From the NCBI RefSeq assembly GCF_007676755.1, contig NZ_VEBK01000020.1, positions 1 to 52,037 of the forward strand: a stretch of DNA of 52,037 nucleotides. Direction: 5' to 3'. The position numbers and the translations under genes were made by a program. The stretch is from Bacillus sp. FJAT-22090 (GTDB lineage: Bacteria; Bacillota; Bacilli; Bacillales_A; Planococcaceae). Positions 1-10,774 of the stretch are shown one piece after another. The notes beneath the pieces were generated by a model. That model did not search any database, was not told the origin of the DNA, and saw only the letters and a program-made list of their open reading frames with translations. How positions within the stretch are numbered: position 1 is the first letter of the stretch; every line of letters starts with the position of its first letter.

Positions 1-85
1 TTAATCATTCTAGCTATATGTCTTAACGTTTTGCATGTTCAGTTTTCAATGTTCATGTTGTCGTCTTGTTTTAGCGACATTTAAT
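1..85 (-). other. rRNA operon leader (16S gene lies beyond the left edge)
   Basis: Read on the minus strand, this follows two strong promoters and contains TTGAAAACTGAACATGC (reverse of 33-49). That resembles the conserved TTGAAAACTGAAC leader sequence found just upstream of 16S rRNA in Bacillaceae. The mature 16S gene would start beyond base 1. In B. subtilis an rRNA operon also follows lysS in the same direction. The leader is seen directly; the 16S gene is inferred. Confidence 0.75.
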
Positions 86-114
86 ATCTTAACAAATCTC
101 ACTGTTAATGTCAA
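86..114 (-). promoter_or_regulatory. rRNA operon promoter P2 (sigma-A)
   Basis: The -35 is TTGACA (reverse of 109-114) and the -10 is TAAGAT (reverse of 86-91), with a 17-base spacer. It is the promoter nearer to the rRNA and lies about 84 bases after P1. Tandem strong promoters are typical of rrn operons in Bacillaceae. Confidence 0.75.
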
Positions 115-169
115 CAACTTTTTAAAAACATTTTTTTAAGAAGTTAGTAGTTAAAATGACAACTTGATA

Positions 170-198
170 ACTATACCACCATCTCATAAGATTGACAA
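170..198 (-). promoter_or_regulatory. rRNA operon promoter P1 (sigma-A)
   Basis: The -35 is TTGTCA (reverse of 193-198) and the -10 is TATAGT (reverse of 170-175), with a 17-base spacer. It sits between the lysS terminator and P2, so the rrn operon has its own transcription start independent of lysS. Confidence 0.65.
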
Positions 199-263
199 GC
201 CTTTTTCTCTATAAATTTTAAAACATTTTACCCAACGCTCTTTAATACTATATATAGAAGAAA

Positions 264-304
264 ACAAAAGGAGAGACACTACAAATAGTAGCAGCTCTCC
301 TTAT
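264..304 (-). terminator. lysS terminator
   Basis: On the minus strand AAGGAGAG pairs with CTCTCCTT, enclosing an inner CTAC/GTAG helix, and is followed by TTTTGTTTTC. It starts about 20 bases after the lysS stop. Confidence 0.7.
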
Positions 305-322
305 TTAATCAAATTAAATTTA

Positions 323-1867
<1,545 letters not shown>

Positions 1868-1869
1868 TT

Positions 1870-1897
1870 ATTGTACACAATTTCTGAGTTCTGTTCA
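1870..1897 (-). promoter_or_regulatory. Candidate lysS promoter
   Basis: TGAACA (reverse of 892-897 within 1800s, i.e. 1892-1897) and TACAAT (reverse of 1870-1875) with a 16-base spacer. The -10 is good and the -35 poor. It would start transcription just ahead of the lysS ribosome site. Confidence 0.4.
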
Positions 1898-1936
1898 TCT
1901 TTTTCCTACGCATTTTGATATTTCTCATTATTCAGG

Positions 1937-2104
1937 TTACCTGCTAAAACGGAAAGAGCCGCCACTACATGTGACAGCCCCTCGTACCTTAAACAAGAAT
2001 AGAATCGGCAAATCATATTGTTGTGAAGCTTCTTCTGCGAAATAGTACAAGTACACTTTTAATAATTCTACTACCTTTATATTATGAACGTACAGCTGAC
2101 CATT
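1937..2104 (-). other. Open stretch in frame with and after the folK stop
   Basis: The 258 bases between folK and lysS hold no recognisable gene. Directly after the folK TAA the same frame stays open for 55 codons to a TAA at 1937-1939. The reading has protein-like composition at its centre (VVELLKVYLYYFAEEASQQY) but no ATG and no convincing start. It could be a decayed gene, a short unrecognised peptide or chance. It does not resemble dusB or yazB. Confidence 0.25.
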
Positions 2105-2623
2105 TTAGCCTTCGAAATGCACGAATGCGTCTATCCCTCTGAATGTTCTCCATAAATGGACGCCTTCTCTCTGAACGTTCGCTAACTCTACGAAAGTACG
2201 CTCTGACCCTGGCTCTGTTAAAACTGGGTTTATTTCCACCAATGGTATGAGCACAAAACCTCTTTCCGTCATTCTTGGATGCGGTATCAGTAGGCTCTCT
2301 GTTTTCATAATCTCTTCATTATACAATAAAATGTCAAGGTCTACAGTTCGTGGACCCCAGTGTATTTCTCTTGTGCGCCCTAACTCCGCTTCAATTTCAT
2401 TACACTTTTTCAACAATTCGTGCGGCGATAAGGATGTCTTAAGCTCGACTACCATATTCAAAAATGGCGATTGGTCCACGTATCCAACTGGGTCAGTTTC
2501 ATAGATCGATGATACCTTTTCCACTTCTATACGGGATGATTCTCGTAATAATTGCACCGCTCGCTGAAGGTAATGCAGTCGGTTTCCGATATTCGACCCT
2601 AAAGAAACATATGCTATATTCAT
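2105..2623 (-). CDS. folK: HPPK: 6-hydroxymethyl-7,8-dihydropterin pyrophosphokinase
   Basis: Transfers pyrophosphate from ATP to 6-hydroxymethyl-dihydropterin, giving the pterin substrate of FolP. The 172-residue protein starts with SLGSNIGNR and has the HPPK signature WGPRTVDLDILLY (about 89-101) with the two magnesium-binding aspartates at about 95 and 97, then PHPRMTERGFVL. Its start overlaps the folB stop by 4 bases, so the two are translationally coupled. It is the last gene of the pabB-pabA-pabC-folP-folB-folK operon. Confidence 0.95.
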   Translation of the reverse strand: MNIAYVSLGSNIGNRLHYLQRAVQLLRESSRIEVEKVSSIYETDPVGYVDQSPFLNMVVELKTSLSPHELLKKCNEIEAELGRTREIHWGPRTVDLDILLYNEEIMKTESLLIPHPRMTERGFVLIPLVEINPVLTEPGSERTFVELANVQREGVHLWRTFRGIDAFVHFEG

Positions 2624-2985
2624 AGAGAACCTCTTACAATGTCAACCGCTACTGAAGCGTAATGACCTGCAATTGGAGGATTAGGCTTCACTAACTGGAT
2701 GCGACATCCACTAACTTTAGCTTTGTATTCCTCTAAAATACGAGAAGCAATTTTTTCGGCAACTGCCTCTATTAACAGAAAGGGCTTTCCCTCCACTATT
2801 TCTTTACATAATTCAAAAACCTCTGCATAGTTAACCGTTTCTTCTAAACTATCTGTTTCTCCTGCCTTTTTTAAGTCGCAGGCTAATGTAATTGTTACAC
2901 GAAAAATTTGGCCAAGCTTTGTTTCTTCTGGCAACGCCCCATGGTATCCATAAAACTCTAGATCATTCAAATGTATATAATCCAT
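2620..2985 (-). CDS. folB: Dihydroneopterin aldolase
   Basis: Cleaves 7,8-dihydroneopterin to 6-hydroxymethyl-dihydropterin and glycolaldehyde. The 121-residue protein is the usual length and shows the family pattern FYGYHGALPEE near the N terminus, ETVNYAEVF in the middle and KPNPPIAGHYASVAVDI at the end. The start lies 2 bases after folP, with GGAGAG inside the folP tail as ribosome site, and its end overlaps folK by 4 bases. Confidence 0.95.
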   Translation of the reverse strand: MDYIHLNDLEFYGYHGALPEETKLGQIFRVTITLACDLKKAGETDSLEETVNYAEVFELCKEIVEGKPFLLIEAVAEKIASRILEEYKAKVSGCRIQLVKPNPPIAGHYASVAVDIVRGSL

Positions 2986-2987
2986 AA

Positions 2988-3845
2988 TTAAATCCCACTC
3001 TCCTCGTATACTACTTTTCCAGTCAACACATCCATCATTTTTGTCATGCGTGTTATCTCTTTAACGTCATGCACACGTACCATATGGCAACCAAGCTGTA
3101 AACCGTAGCAAACGGTAGCTCCCGTTCCCTCCATCCGCTCATCCACCGGAAGATTTAGTACATTCCCGATCATTCGCTTACGAGATGTCGCAAGTAAAAC
3201 TGGATATCCAATGTCAACTAAATCTTGTAAATGCTGCATCATCCAAATATTCTGCTCTGTCGTTTTACCAAAGCCAATACCTGGATCTAACCAAATATGT
3301 TCGTCTGGTACGCCGGCTTTTTTTGCAATTTGGATACATTCTTCTATGTCTTGTTTTGCCTCTATCCAAAAATTAGTATAATCTTCGTTATCCCGATTAT
3401 GCATTAGAATAATGGGAACACCTAGCTCTGCAGCCACCTTTGCTATATTAGGGTCTTTTTTAGCACCCCAAATGTCATTAATAACATGTGCTCCAGCCAG
3501 TACCGCAGCTCTGGCAACTTCTGATTTGTACGTATCAATGGATATTACTGCATTTACTTCTGCGTGGATCGCACGGATAACCGGAATAACGCGCGCTATT
3601 TCCTCTTCAACCGAAATGACTGTATGCCCTGGTCTGGTCGACTCTCCACCCACGTCTATTATTTTCGCACCATCTGCAACCATTTGTTTTGCTTTAGCAA
3701 TTGCAGATTCTATATTATTAAACTTTCCACCATCTGAAAACGAATCTGGTGTGACGTTTAATATTCCCATTACAATTGTTTCTTTTCGAAAGTCTAATGT
3801 GACTCCGCCAGCTTCAAAAGCTTGCGTATTATATTGCAAATTCAT
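2988..3845 (-). CDS. folP: Dihydropteroate synthase
   Basis: Joins p-aminobenzoate to hydroxymethyl-dihydropterin pyrophosphate to give dihydropteroate; it is the sulfonamide target. The 285-residue TIM-barrel protein has both family signatures: MGILNVTPDSFSDGG (about 26-40) and GAKIIDVGGESTRPG (about 59-73), plus LATSRKRMIG near the C terminus. Start: ATG at 3845, overlapping the pabC TGA as ATGA, with AAGGGA 7 bases before; an upstream in-frame reading to 3872 lies inside pabC and is rejected. The gene is called sul in B. subtilis. Confidence 0.97.
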   Translation of the reverse strand: MNLQYNTQAFEAGGVTLDFRKETIVMGILNVTPDSFSDGGKFNNIESAIAKAKQMVADGAKIIDVGGESTRPGHTVISVEEEIARVIPVIRAIHAEVNAVISIDTYKSEVARAAVLAGAHVINDIWGAKKDPNIAKVAAELGVPIILMHNRDNEDYTNFWIEAKQDIEECIQIAKKAGVPDEHIWLDPGIGFGKTTEQNIWMMQHLQDLVDIGYPVLLATSRKRMIGNVLNLPVDERMEGTGATVCYGLQLGCHMVRVHDVKEITRMTKMMDVLTGKVVYEESGI

Positions 3846-4684
3846 CTTCCTATCCCTTCTTCCTGAACACACCTTATATACGCTTCATGGAGTACATTAT
3901 ATATAGGTCCCTGGTTACCTAAGTATTGTATTTCATCTACTTGTTGAATAGGAACAATTTCTTGTACCGCATTCGTGATGAATACTTCATCAGCTGATTC
4001 TACTTCATCTTTCGTAAAAAAACCTTCCTCTACTTCGATTAATGAACTTCGTAAAATCCAATGACGAGTGATTCCAGCAAGTATTCCGGTTTTCAACGAT
4101 GGTGTATATACCTTTCCATCCTTCGCCCAAAATATATTCGATGTGATTCCTTCTGCGATGAAACCATCAGATGTTAGAAAAAAACCTTCATGCGTTGCTA
4201 ATGTTTCTACTTCAAATCTTGCTTGAATGTTATTTGCGTAATGATGAGATTTATGACGATTCATACTTTCCGGTGAGTTTCGGACCGTTTTTAACCATAC
4301 TGCATGCTTTTCCGTTCCTCTGTTTGCAATCGGTAAAGCTTTTCGGAATAAAATCATTGTAGGTTTTTCATAGTGAGACGGTTGGAGTCCTATATCATGG
4401 ACCCCAGCTGAAATATTTAATCGAAAGTAGCCGTCTTCCCCACTATTGGCTTTCGTTAACTCTTCAATAGCTTTCAAAACCACCTCTTCCTCATATGGCA
4501 TCGACACGCGAAAATCGGCTAATGCTCTTGAAAGACGCTCCCAATGCTCTTTCCATAAAAACACCTGACCGTTATAGGTGCGAAACGTTTCGAAAAAACC
4601 GAGTCCGTACAAAAAGCCATGGTCATACGCAGAAACTTTTAACTCATCCGAACGATATAATTTTCCATCTTTCCAAGCATCCAT
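3842..4684 (-). CDS. pabC: Aminodeoxychorismate lyase (PLP class IV)
   Basis: Splits 4-amino-4-deoxychorismate into p-aminobenzoate and pyruvate. The 280-residue protein is a fold type IV PLP enzyme; the likely Schiff-base lysine is K145 in NRHKSHHYANN, and the cofactor-binding segment SDGFIAEGITSNIFWAKDG follows. The start abuts the pabA stop and the end overlaps folP by 4 bases, so it is embedded in the folate operon. D-amino-acid transaminase belongs to the same fold; the operon context decides in favour of pabC. Confidence 0.93.
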   Translation of the reverse strand: MDAWKDGKLYRSDELKVSAYDHGFLYGLGFFETFRTYNGQVFLWKEHWERLSRALADFRVSMPYEEEVVLKAIEELTKANSGEDGYFRLNISAGVHDIGLQPSHYEKPTMILFRKALPIANRGTEKHAVWLKTVRNSPESMNRHKSHHYANNIQARFEVETLATHEGFFLTSDGFIAEGITSNIFWAKDGKVYTPSLKTGILAGITRHWILRSSLIEVEEGFFTKDEVESADEVFITNAVQEIVPIQQVDEIQYLGNQGPIYNVLHEAYIRCVQEEGIGR

Positions 4685-5275
4685 TTATATAGACTCCTGA
4701 ACTGCAAGAATATGTTTTTCAATGAAGTTCCGAATAAGCCTTTTTCCTTCTTCCGTCATAATCGACTCTGGATGGTACTGCACACCTTCAATTGCAAACT
4801 CTTTATGGCGAAGTCCCATAATTTCCCCTTCTTCTGTCCAAGAAGTCACTTCCAAGCAAGCAGGTAACGACTCTTTTTCTACAAGGAGCGAATGGTATCT
4901 CGTTGCATGAAAAGGATTTGGCATATTTTCGTTTACACCTTTTCCATCATGATAGACAGGGGAAGTTTTCCCATGCATTAGACGTTTTGCACGAATGACA
5001 TTTCCTCCAAATGCTTGCCCGATCGATTGATGTCCTAAACAAACACCGAAAATAGGGATTTTACCCGCAAAAAGCTTTATCACATCCAAGCTGATTCCCG
5101 CCTCGTTCGGTGTGCATGGTCCCGGTGAAACGACAATTATTTGAGGAGCTAACCGTTCGATGTCACCTATTGATAATACATCATTTCGAACTACTTTCAC
5201 TTCCACACCTATTTCTCCAATATACTGAACAAGATTGTATGTAAAGGAATCGTAATTATCGATCATTAATATCAT
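4685..5275 (-). CDS. pabA: Glutamine amidotransferase subunit of aminodeoxychorismate (and probably anthranilate) synthase
   Basis: Releases ammonia from glutamine for PabB. The 196-residue class I amidotransferase has [13 protein letters not shown] at the start, [11 protein letters not shown], the nucleophile cysteine in FGVCLGHQ, and the His-Glu pair in QYHPESI. Start: ATG at 5275, overlapping the pabB stop as ATGA, with AAGGGG 7 bases upstream; the longer reading to 5311 is inside pabB. In B. subtilis this single subunit also serves TrpE, so a double role is likely here (knowledge, not seen). Confidence 0.95.
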   Translation of the reverse strand: MILMIDNYDSFTYNLVQYIGEIGVEVKVVRNDVLSIGDIERLAPQIIVVSPGPCTPNEAGISLDVIKLFAGKIPIFGVCLGHQSIGQAFGGNVIRAKRLMHGKTSPVYHDGKGVNENMPNPFHATRYHSLLVEKESLPACLEVTSWTEEGEIMGLRHKEFAIEGVQYHPESIMTEEGKRLIRNFIEKHILAVQESI

Positions 5276-6684
5276 TTTAGTACCCCTTCTGCCATAGCTT
5301 TTGCTTGCCACAATGCTTTTGCTTTATTTAATGACTCCATGTACTCTGCACTTGGGAGGGAATCAATGACAATACCTGCTCCAGCCTGAATATGTGCCAT
5401 CCCATTTTGAATAAATGCCGTTCGAATTACTATATTTAACTCTAAATCTCCAGAAAAACCTAGCCAACCAATAGATCCGGTATATAAGCCCCTTCGAACA
5501 GGTTCTAGTTCCTCAATAATCTCCATCGTCCGAATTTTAGGGGCACCCGTAATTGTCCCTCCAGGGAACATTGCCTGTACAATTTCTGCATTTGATGTGC
5601 CCGGACGAAGCGTCCCTTTTACATTGGAGACAATATGCATCACATGCGAATATCGTTCAATCACCATGAACTCGTCAACTTCTACTGTACCGTACGCTGA
5701 TACTCTGCCTAAATCATTTCGCTCTAAGTCTACAAGCATTACATGCTCTGCTCGTTCTTTTTCATTTTCAATTAGTTCATTTGCTAATGCAATATCTTCA
5801 GCATCGCTTTGGCCTCGCGGTCTAGTCCCAGCGATGGGGCGGGTAGACAATTCTCCTCCCTTTTTCTTCACTAAGAGTTCCGGTGATCCAGAAACGACAG
5901 CAAACTCTGGCGAATGAATATAGGCCATATAAGGCGATGGGTTAAATGCGCGCAAAGCTTCATACATGTCAATCGGTTGTACTGATAACTCTTTTGATTG
6001 ACGGACAGACAGATTTACTTGAAATACATCTCCTTGTGCAATATACTGTTGCACTTTTCGTACGGCATCTTCAAATTGAGCAGGTTTGACAGATACATGC
6101 AGCTTTGTTTGATCTTCTGCAATTTCAGTTGCTCCTCCTGGCATAAATGTACGAGACGCCATACCATTTTCTGCAGCCTGCCTATACTGCTCTTCTAAAT
6201 CCGTTAAATCTACATCACTCGTAGACAGCTTCATAAGTGTTACGATTTCTGTTTGAACATCCAACACCGCCCAAAAATCAAATAAATAAAAGTAGATGTC
6301 CGGAATATGTAAATCGTCTTCTGCGATCGTTGGTAATATTTCTATCTTTCGAGCATAATCATAACTAATAAATCCAGCAGCACCGCCTTGAAAATCTGGT
6401 AGATCCTCATGAAAAGGTAATTTATAAGAAGCTATCAACTTTTCTAGCTCTTCCAAAGCTTCCCCCTTTCGTACTTCTGTTTCTCCATTTCTCCACTGGA
6501 TATGCAGACCCGCATCCACTGAATTAGTTACAGCTAACGGATTCCAAGCGGCTACCGACAAGTAACCTCCACGTCCACTTTCAAAAAACAAATGATGGGA
6601 CTCCTCACCTGCTATCTCTTTATATGCATAAAAAAAAGCTTCTTTTGATAGATGAAAAGTATGCGTCTGAAGTTTTAAATCCAC
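5272..6684 (-). CDS. pabB: Aminodeoxychorismate synthase component I, PIAGT type
   Basis: Aminates chorismate to 4-amino-4-deoxychorismate with ammonia from PabA. The 470-residue chorismate-binding protein carries [30 protein letters not shown] (PIAGT at about 283-287), [21 protein letters not shown] in two parts, and [10 protein letters not shown]. Start: a GTG at 6684 placed 9 bases after AGGGGG gives the usual PabB length; longer readings with TTG (6753) or ATG (6720) have no ribosome site. Classic PabB enzymes have PIKGT with a catalytic lysine; here it is alanine, as in TrpE. The adjacent pabA, pabC and fol genes support PabB over TrpE. Confidence 0.93.
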   Translation of the reverse strand: MDLKLQTHTFHLSKEAFFYAYKEIAGEESHHLFFESGRGGYLSVAAWNPLAVTNSVDAGLHIQWRNGETEVRKGEALEELEKLIASYKLPFHEDLPDFQGGAAGFISYDYARKIEILPTIAEDDLHIPDIYFYLFDFWAVLDVQTEIVTLMKLSTSDVDLTDLEEQYRQAAENGMASRTFMPGGATEIAEDQTKLHVSVKPAQFEDAVRKVQQYIAQGDVFQVNLSVRQSKELSVQPIDMYEALRAFNPSPYMAYIHSPEFAVVSGSPELLVKKKGGELSTRPIAGTRPRGQSDAEDIALANELIENEKERAEHVMLVDLERNDLGRVSAYGTVEVDEFMVIERYSHVMHIVSNVKGTLRPGTSNAEIVQAMFPGGTITGAPKIRTMEIIEELEPVRRGLYTGSIGWLGFSGDLELNIVIRTAFIQNGMAHIQAGAGIVIDSLPSAEYMESLNKAKALWQAKAMAEGVLK

Positions 6685-6751
6685 TTTTTCAAATCCCCCT
6701 AAAAAACGATTTGCCTTCATCTTAACTTGAAACCGATACTTATTGCCACAC

Positions 6752-6785
6752 AAAAAAGAGAGGAAGCAATATTTGCCCCCTCTCC
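6752..6785 (-). terminator. cysK terminator
   Basis: On the minus strand GAGAGG and CCTCTC form a stem around GGGCAAATATTGCTT, followed by TTTTTTG. It lies between the cysK stop and the pabB start and separates the two units. Confidence 0.65.
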
Positions 6786-6796
6786 GTTCATCGTTA

Positions 6797-7720
6797 TTAG
6801 TCTTCGAATTGATATAGCGGAGTACTTAAATAGCGCTCTCCGTTATCAGGTATAATCGCAACTACTTTTTTACCTTTGCCTAGTTGTTTTGCAAGCTGAA
6901 GTGCCCCATAAATAGCAGCTCCTGCGGAAACTCCACCTAAAATACCTTCTAGTTTTGCCACTTCACGTGATGTTGTATAAGCATCTTCGTTCGATACTTG
7001 AATAATAGAATTATACAATTCAGTATCCAATACCTCTGGAACAAATCCCGCACCAATACCTTGGATTTTATGTGGACCTGGTTTACCACCGGATAAAATA
7101 TTTGAGTCTTTTGGTTCTACAGCTGCAATATGAATATCCGGGAATTTTTCTTTTAATACTTTTCCGGCTCCTGTAATCGTTCCACCAGTCCCGATTCCCG
7201 ATACAAATCCATGTAATTCATCAAATGCTTCTGCAATTTCAGGGCCTGTTGTTAAACGATGTATCTCTGGGTTTGCTTCATTGTTAAATTGTTGTGGCAT
7301 AAACCATCCGTTTTCATTGGCTAACTCTTCTGATTTTGCAATCGCACCTTTCATCCCATCGGCTCCAGGTGTCAGCACTAACTCAGCTCCATAAGCGCGA
7401 AGCAGGTTTCTGCGCTCTAGGCTCATCGTGTCTGGCATTACTAAAACTGCATTATATCCTTTTGCTGCTGCAATCATTGCTAACCCAATACCTGTGTTCC
7501 CGCTTGTTGGTTCAATAATCGTGCTGCCTTCTTTTAATTTACCTTCTTTTTCAGCCGCTTCAATCATTGCGAATGCGATACGATCTTTTACGCTGCTGCC
7601 CGGATTGAAGTACTCTAATTTAACATAGACTTCCGCGTCTTCTGTATTTGTAACTCTGTTTAATTTTACGATCGGTGTTTTCCCAATTAAATCTAATACG
7701 GATTGTGCTAACTTCGTCAT
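6797..7720 (-). CDS. cysK: Cysteine synthase A (O-acetylserine sulfhydrylase)
   Basis: Makes L-cysteine from O-acetylserine and sulfide. The 307-residue fold type II PLP enzyme has the cofactor lysine K45 in [10 protein letters not shown], the substrate loop [12 protein letters not shown], the phosphate-binding GTGGTITG, and a C-terminal [12 protein letters not shown]. The ATG start follows AGGAGTG. It has its own promoter (7767-7796) and terminator, so it is a single-gene unit. Regulation by CymR, known for B. subtilis, could not be confirmed by an operator. Confidence 0.96.
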   Translation of the reverse strand: MTKLAQSVLDLIGKTPIVKLNRVTNTEDAEVYVKLEYFNPGSSVKDRIAFAMIEAAEKEGKLKEGSTIIEPTSGNTGIGLAMIAAAKGYNAVLVMPDTMSLERRNLLRAYGAELVLTPGADGMKGAIAKSEELANENGWFMPQQFNNEANPEIHRLTTGPEIAEAFDELHGFVSGIGTGGTITGAGKVLKEKFPDIHIAAVEPKDSNILSGGKPGPHKIQGIGAGFVPEVLDTELYNSIIQVSNEDAYTTSREVAKLEGILGGVSAGAAIYGALQLAKQLGKGKKVVAIIPDNGERYLSTPLYQFED

Positions 7721-7766
7721 AGTCCCACTCCTAATCCCTACTCAATTAATAGGTTTTATTTTCTAT

Positions 7767-7796
7767 ATCATACCAATCCTAAAGAGCGATTGTCAA
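7767..7796 (-). promoter_or_regulatory. cysK promoter (sigma-A)
   Basis: TTGACA (reverse of 7791-7796) and TATGAT (reverse of 7767-7772) with an 18-base spacer, about 45 bases before the cysK start. Confidence 0.65.
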
Positions 7797-8045
7797 TAAT
7801 ATTACGTAGTATATGTTAAGAGTACGCCTGCATTCTTTTTAGAATAGAGTTTTTCTCTATTGTTTCAGGATAATTTTTTTAAAATTGCCAAGAGCACAGT
7901 TTTCACTGTACGTTTTTATATACTTTCTTTTCTTTCAAAAAAGCGCAAGCGTCCTTTACGCACAAAACCTGCCCTTCTACAAATTTAGCAACAGGTTTCG
8001 TACATGTTTGTGTAAGGAAAGAAAAAATACTTCCTTATGCATAGA
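7797..8045. repeat. Intergenic region with dispersed repeat, copy A
   Basis: The spacer between yacD and cysK holds no gene. Bases 7972-8034 match 36147-36206 (34 of the first 39 positions identical by eye), including the run GTACATGTTTGT. In this copy AAACCTG (7965-7971) and CAGGTTT (7992-7998) form a stem around the shared loop CCCTTCTACAA. A second small inverted repeat, AATAGAG-TTTTT-CTCTATT, is near 7842-7860. The element looks like a member of a family of intergenic repeats of unknown role. Confidence 0.55.
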
Positions 8046-8076
8046 CAAAAAAGCGCACTCCTTAGAATACGCTTTT
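8046..8076 (-). terminator. yacD terminator
   Basis: AAAGCGTA pairs with TGCGCTTT around TTCTAAGGAG, then TTTTTTG on the minus strand. The stem begins at the yacD stop codon. Confidence 0.65.
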
Positions 8077-9010
8077 ACTGTTCGCTATAAAACCACTCTG
8101 CTTTAAATTCTTCCCAAAATGCTTCTTGTGTGACTGATTGTGGCAGTTGGTCAAGTGCAAGTTCTCTGCGAATATGATCCTTTACATCCGCAAAAGAGAA
8201 GGATTGTCCCTCGAATACACTTGTTACTTGTGCAACTGCAAATCGACCCTCTTTTAACGGGATAGTATTGCTCCATTTTCCTATTTTTACTTTAGGTAAG
8301 GCCTTTATTAACATCTCATCTACAGATTCTGTACCTTCTGAAATGTATCCAATATCCCCCCCTAGACTAGCGGAGCTTATATCTGAGGAACGCTCTCTTG
8401 CTAATCCATCGAACGAAGAGCCATTTTTAAGCTCTTCTACTACTTCATTTGCTTCATCCTCTGTCGCAACATAAATTACACTTGTACGATAGGATGTTGG
8501 GATATTATACAGATTTTTATTATTTTCATAAAATGATTTAATTTCGTCATCTTTTATAACAATATCTTTTGCTAACACTTTTTCTAAAATTAAGCGGGAG
8601 CGTACTTTTTTACGCATCACTTCTTCATCGGAAAATTGAAGCGTTGTATCCGCCCCTTCTTGGGTAGATCGAATAAGTGCAAGTTCCAAATCCACTTCTG
8701 AATCATTTACTTTAATATTATATTTTTTGGCTGCCGCTTCCATCACTTCCGCGTTCACCATATCCAGCAAAACTTCTTTTCCGTACATCGATTCCATCGC
8801 TGCCATCCATTGTTTCTTCGTAATAACTTTACCATCAACTGAAGCGACTTCCTCTTCTGTTTCGCTAACTTTCTCATTTGGATTTGGTATCAACCAAGCA
8901 ATGAACCATAGCAAATTACCTAGCAAAAGAAGACTGAGTACGATAAGTACTGGTTTAGTTTTTAAACGTCGTTTTGGTTGGGTATTTACGTCATTACGAA
9001 TTGATTTCAT
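8075..9010 (-). CDS. yacD: Membrane-anchored peptidyl-prolyl isomerase of PrsA/SurA type (YacD-like)
   Basis: A 311-residue extracytoplasmic folding factor. A transmembrane anchor lies at about 20-43 ([20 protein letters not shown]) after a short basic head; no lipobox cysteine is present, unlike PrsA. A SurA-like N-terminal region is followed by a parvulin domain (about 165-265) with [20 protein letters not shown]. The start overlaps hslO by 17 bases, the same neighbours as B. subtilis yacD. The isomerase function is inferred from the family; the substrate is unknown. Confidence 0.85.
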   Translation of the reverse strand: MKSIRNDVNTQPKRRLKTKPVLIVLSLLLLGNLLWFIAWLIPNPNEKVSETEEEVASVDGKVITKKQWMAAMESMYGKEVLLDMVNAEVMEAAAKKYNIKVNDSEVDLELALIRSTQEGADTTLQFSDEEVMRKKVRSRLILEKVLAKDIVIKDDEIKSFYENNKNLYNIPTSYRTSVIYVATEDEANEVVEELKNGSSFDGLARERSSDISSASLGGDIGYISEGTESVDEMLIKALPKVKIGKWSNTIPLKEGRFAVAQVTSVFEGQSFSFADVKDHIRRELALDQLPQSVTQEAFWEEFKAEWFYSEQ

Positions 9011-9875
9011 CGATAAATGACTCCAATTCTTCTACTGAATACTGGTACTTCTCCATACAGAAGTGACAGTGAGCTTCAGCTCCGCCATCCTCTTCGATCA
9101 TATCACGAATCTCACTTTCACCTAAACTGATGATCGCGCTCCCAAATCTTTCTTTAGAACAATTACAATCGAACTCAACTGGCATCGTACTTAAAATTTG
9201 CACATTTTCTTCACCTAATATTTCAAATAGTAATTCCTCTGGAGATAATCCCTTTTCAATCATTTTCGAAACTGGCTCCATTTTATTTAAATGCTCTTCA
9301 ATAACCGTAATAGTTTCATCATCTGTGCCAGGCATAAGTTGAATAACGAACCCACCTGCGGCTAATATTGTATTGTCGGGATTAACTAAAACTCCAAGCC
9401 CTACGGAAGAAGGAACCTGTTCTGACACAGCAAAATAATACGTAAAATCTTCAGCAATTTCACCGGAAGTAATCGGTACCTGTCCCGTAAAGAATTCCCT
9501 TAAACCCAGGTCTTTCACTATTGTAAGCGTTCCTTCCGTACCTACTGCACGTCGAACGTCTAATTTTCCTTTTTCGTTTAACTCAAAGTGCGTTTGTGGA
9601 TTCGTCACATATCCACGGACTTCCCCTTTAGCATTACTATCAATAATCATTGGACCAATTGGACCGTTTCCTTCTACTTTGACCGTAATCTTGTCTTCTC
9701 CTTTTAACATAGCCCCTATCATCACAGCAGCGGTCATTGATCTTCCGAGTGCTGCTGATGCTGTTGGCCATGTCCCATGGCGACGTTGTGCTTCTCCTAC
9801 AGTATCAGTCGTTCGAACTGCAAATGCACGAACATTTCCATTAAAAGCTAATGCTCTCACTAAGTAATCATTCAT
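8994..9875 (-). CDS. hslO: Hsp33, redox-regulated chaperone
   Basis: Holds unfolding proteins under oxidative stress. The 293-residue protein starts [18 protein letters not shown] and ends with the zinc-binding switch: CNC in [12 protein letters not shown] and CHFC in [11 protein letters not shown], the four cysteines that form disulfides on oxidation. It starts directly after the coaX stop and overlaps yacD, giving a coaX-hslO-yacD unit. Confidence 0.96.
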   Translation of the reverse strand: MNDYLVRALAFNGNVRAFAVRTTDTVGEAQRRHGTWPTASAALGRSMTAAVMIGAMLKGEDKITVKVEGNGPIGPMIIDSNAKGEVRGYVTNPQTHFELNEKGKLDVRRAVGTEGTLTIVKDLGLREFFTGQVPITSGEIAEDFTYYFAVSEQVPSSVGLGVLVNPDNTILAAGGFVIQLMPGTDDETITVIEEHLNKMEPVSKMIEKGLSPEELLFEILGEENVQILSTMPVEFDCNCSKERFGSAIISLGESEIRDMIEEDGGAEAHCHFCMEKYQYSVEELESFIDEINS

Positions 9876-10658
9876 TTATCTCATACCTCTTTCCTCTATA
9901 TTTCGTTGATATATTAAATATAAGCCCTTTAATGTTAGAAAAGGATCGATAACGTCCATTACAGTCGTTTCATCACCTATTAAAGAGGCCATTCCACCTG
10001 TTGCAATTACTTTCGGGGTTTGCTTGGAAGCCTTTTTCATTCGGTTGACTATGCCCTCCACTTGACCTACATACCCATAGACGATACCAGCCTGCATAGC
10101 GGATACAGTATTTTTTCCAACGACATGATCGGGTCTTGTTAACTCAATTCTTGGAAGCTTACTCGCTCTCGTAAATAACGCCTCTGTCGATATACCAATG
10201 CCTGGAGCAATAGCCCCACCCATATAATCTCCTTTTTCGTTTACAAAGCAGTAAGTTGTGGCTGTACCAAAATCTACGATAATAAGAGGAGTACCATATT
10301 CGTGAATAGCAGCTACCGCATTTACAATTCGATCTGCCCCAACTTCTCGGGGGTTTTCGTATTTAATATTTAAGCCCGTTTTAACACCGGGTCCAACTAC
10401 TAATGGTTTAATACCAAAATATTTTTTGCACATCGCTTCCAATGAAAACATGATAGGAGGCACGACAGAAGAAATAATAATACCCTCTATTTGATCAAAT
10501 GTGATATTCGCATGTGAAAATAATGCTTTCACTTGCATTCCATATTCATCTTCCGTTTTTAGACGATCCGTTTCCATTCGCCAATGATGTATCAATAAGT
10601 CATTCTCATATACCCCTAAAACAATGTTGGTATTCCCTGTATCTAACACAAGTATCAT
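9876..10658 (-). CDS. coaX: Type III pantothenate kinase
   Basis: Phosphorylates pantothenate in the first step of coenzyme A synthesis. The 260-residue ASKHA-fold protein has [12 protein letters not shown] at the N terminus, [23 protein letters not shown] and [12 protein letters not shown]. The ATG at 10658 follows GAGGAC by 7 bases. It is separated from ftsH by a terminator and has its own extended -10 promoter. Confidence 0.95.
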   Translation of the reverse strand: MILVLDTGNTNIVLGVYENDLLIHHWRMETDRLKTEDEYGMQVKALFSHANITFDQIEGIIISSVVPPIMFSLEAMCKKYFGIKPLVVGPGVKTGLNIKYENPREVGADRIVNAVAAIHEYGTPLIIVDFGTATTYCFVNEKGDYMGGAIAPGIGISTEALFTRASKLPRIELTRPDHVVGKNTVSAMQAGIVYGYVGQVEGIVNRMKKASKQTPKVIATGGMASLIGDETTVMDVIDPFLTLKGLYLIYQRNIEERGMR

Positions 10659-10696
10659 CTAGCTTGTCCTCAACTCTCTCGTAAGTTTTCCAACAT

Positions 10697-10705
10697 ATCA
10701 TACCA
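10697..10705 (-). promoter_or_regulatory. Candidate coaX promoter (extended -10)
   Basis: On the minus strand TGGTATGAT gives TATGAT (reverse of 10697-10702) with the TG motif one base before it. There is no good -35; the region upstream is the T-run of the ftsH terminator. Confidence 0.4.
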
Positions 10706-10720
10706 TATATAAGATCAAAG

Positions 10721-10764
10721 AAAAAAGCTGATTGCCTCGCATGTATGCGATAAACAATCAGCTT
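10721..10764 (-). terminator. ftsH terminator
   Basis: AAGCTGATTG pairs perfectly with CAATCAGCTT around a loop with an inner CGCAT/ATGCG helix, then TTTTTTC on the minus strand. Confidence 0.8.
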
Positions 10765-10774
10765 CCCTATTCTA

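Noticed and set aside
3412-3906. Long plus-strand frames opposite folP and other genes
   Set aside because: They are antisense shadows of well-supported minus-strand genes, without ribosome sites or family similarity.
7885-8106. 73-codon plus-strand frame over repeat copy A
   Set aside because: No ribosome site; runs into yacD on the other strand. The protein-level likeness to a frame at 36024-36221 comes from the shared DNA repeat.
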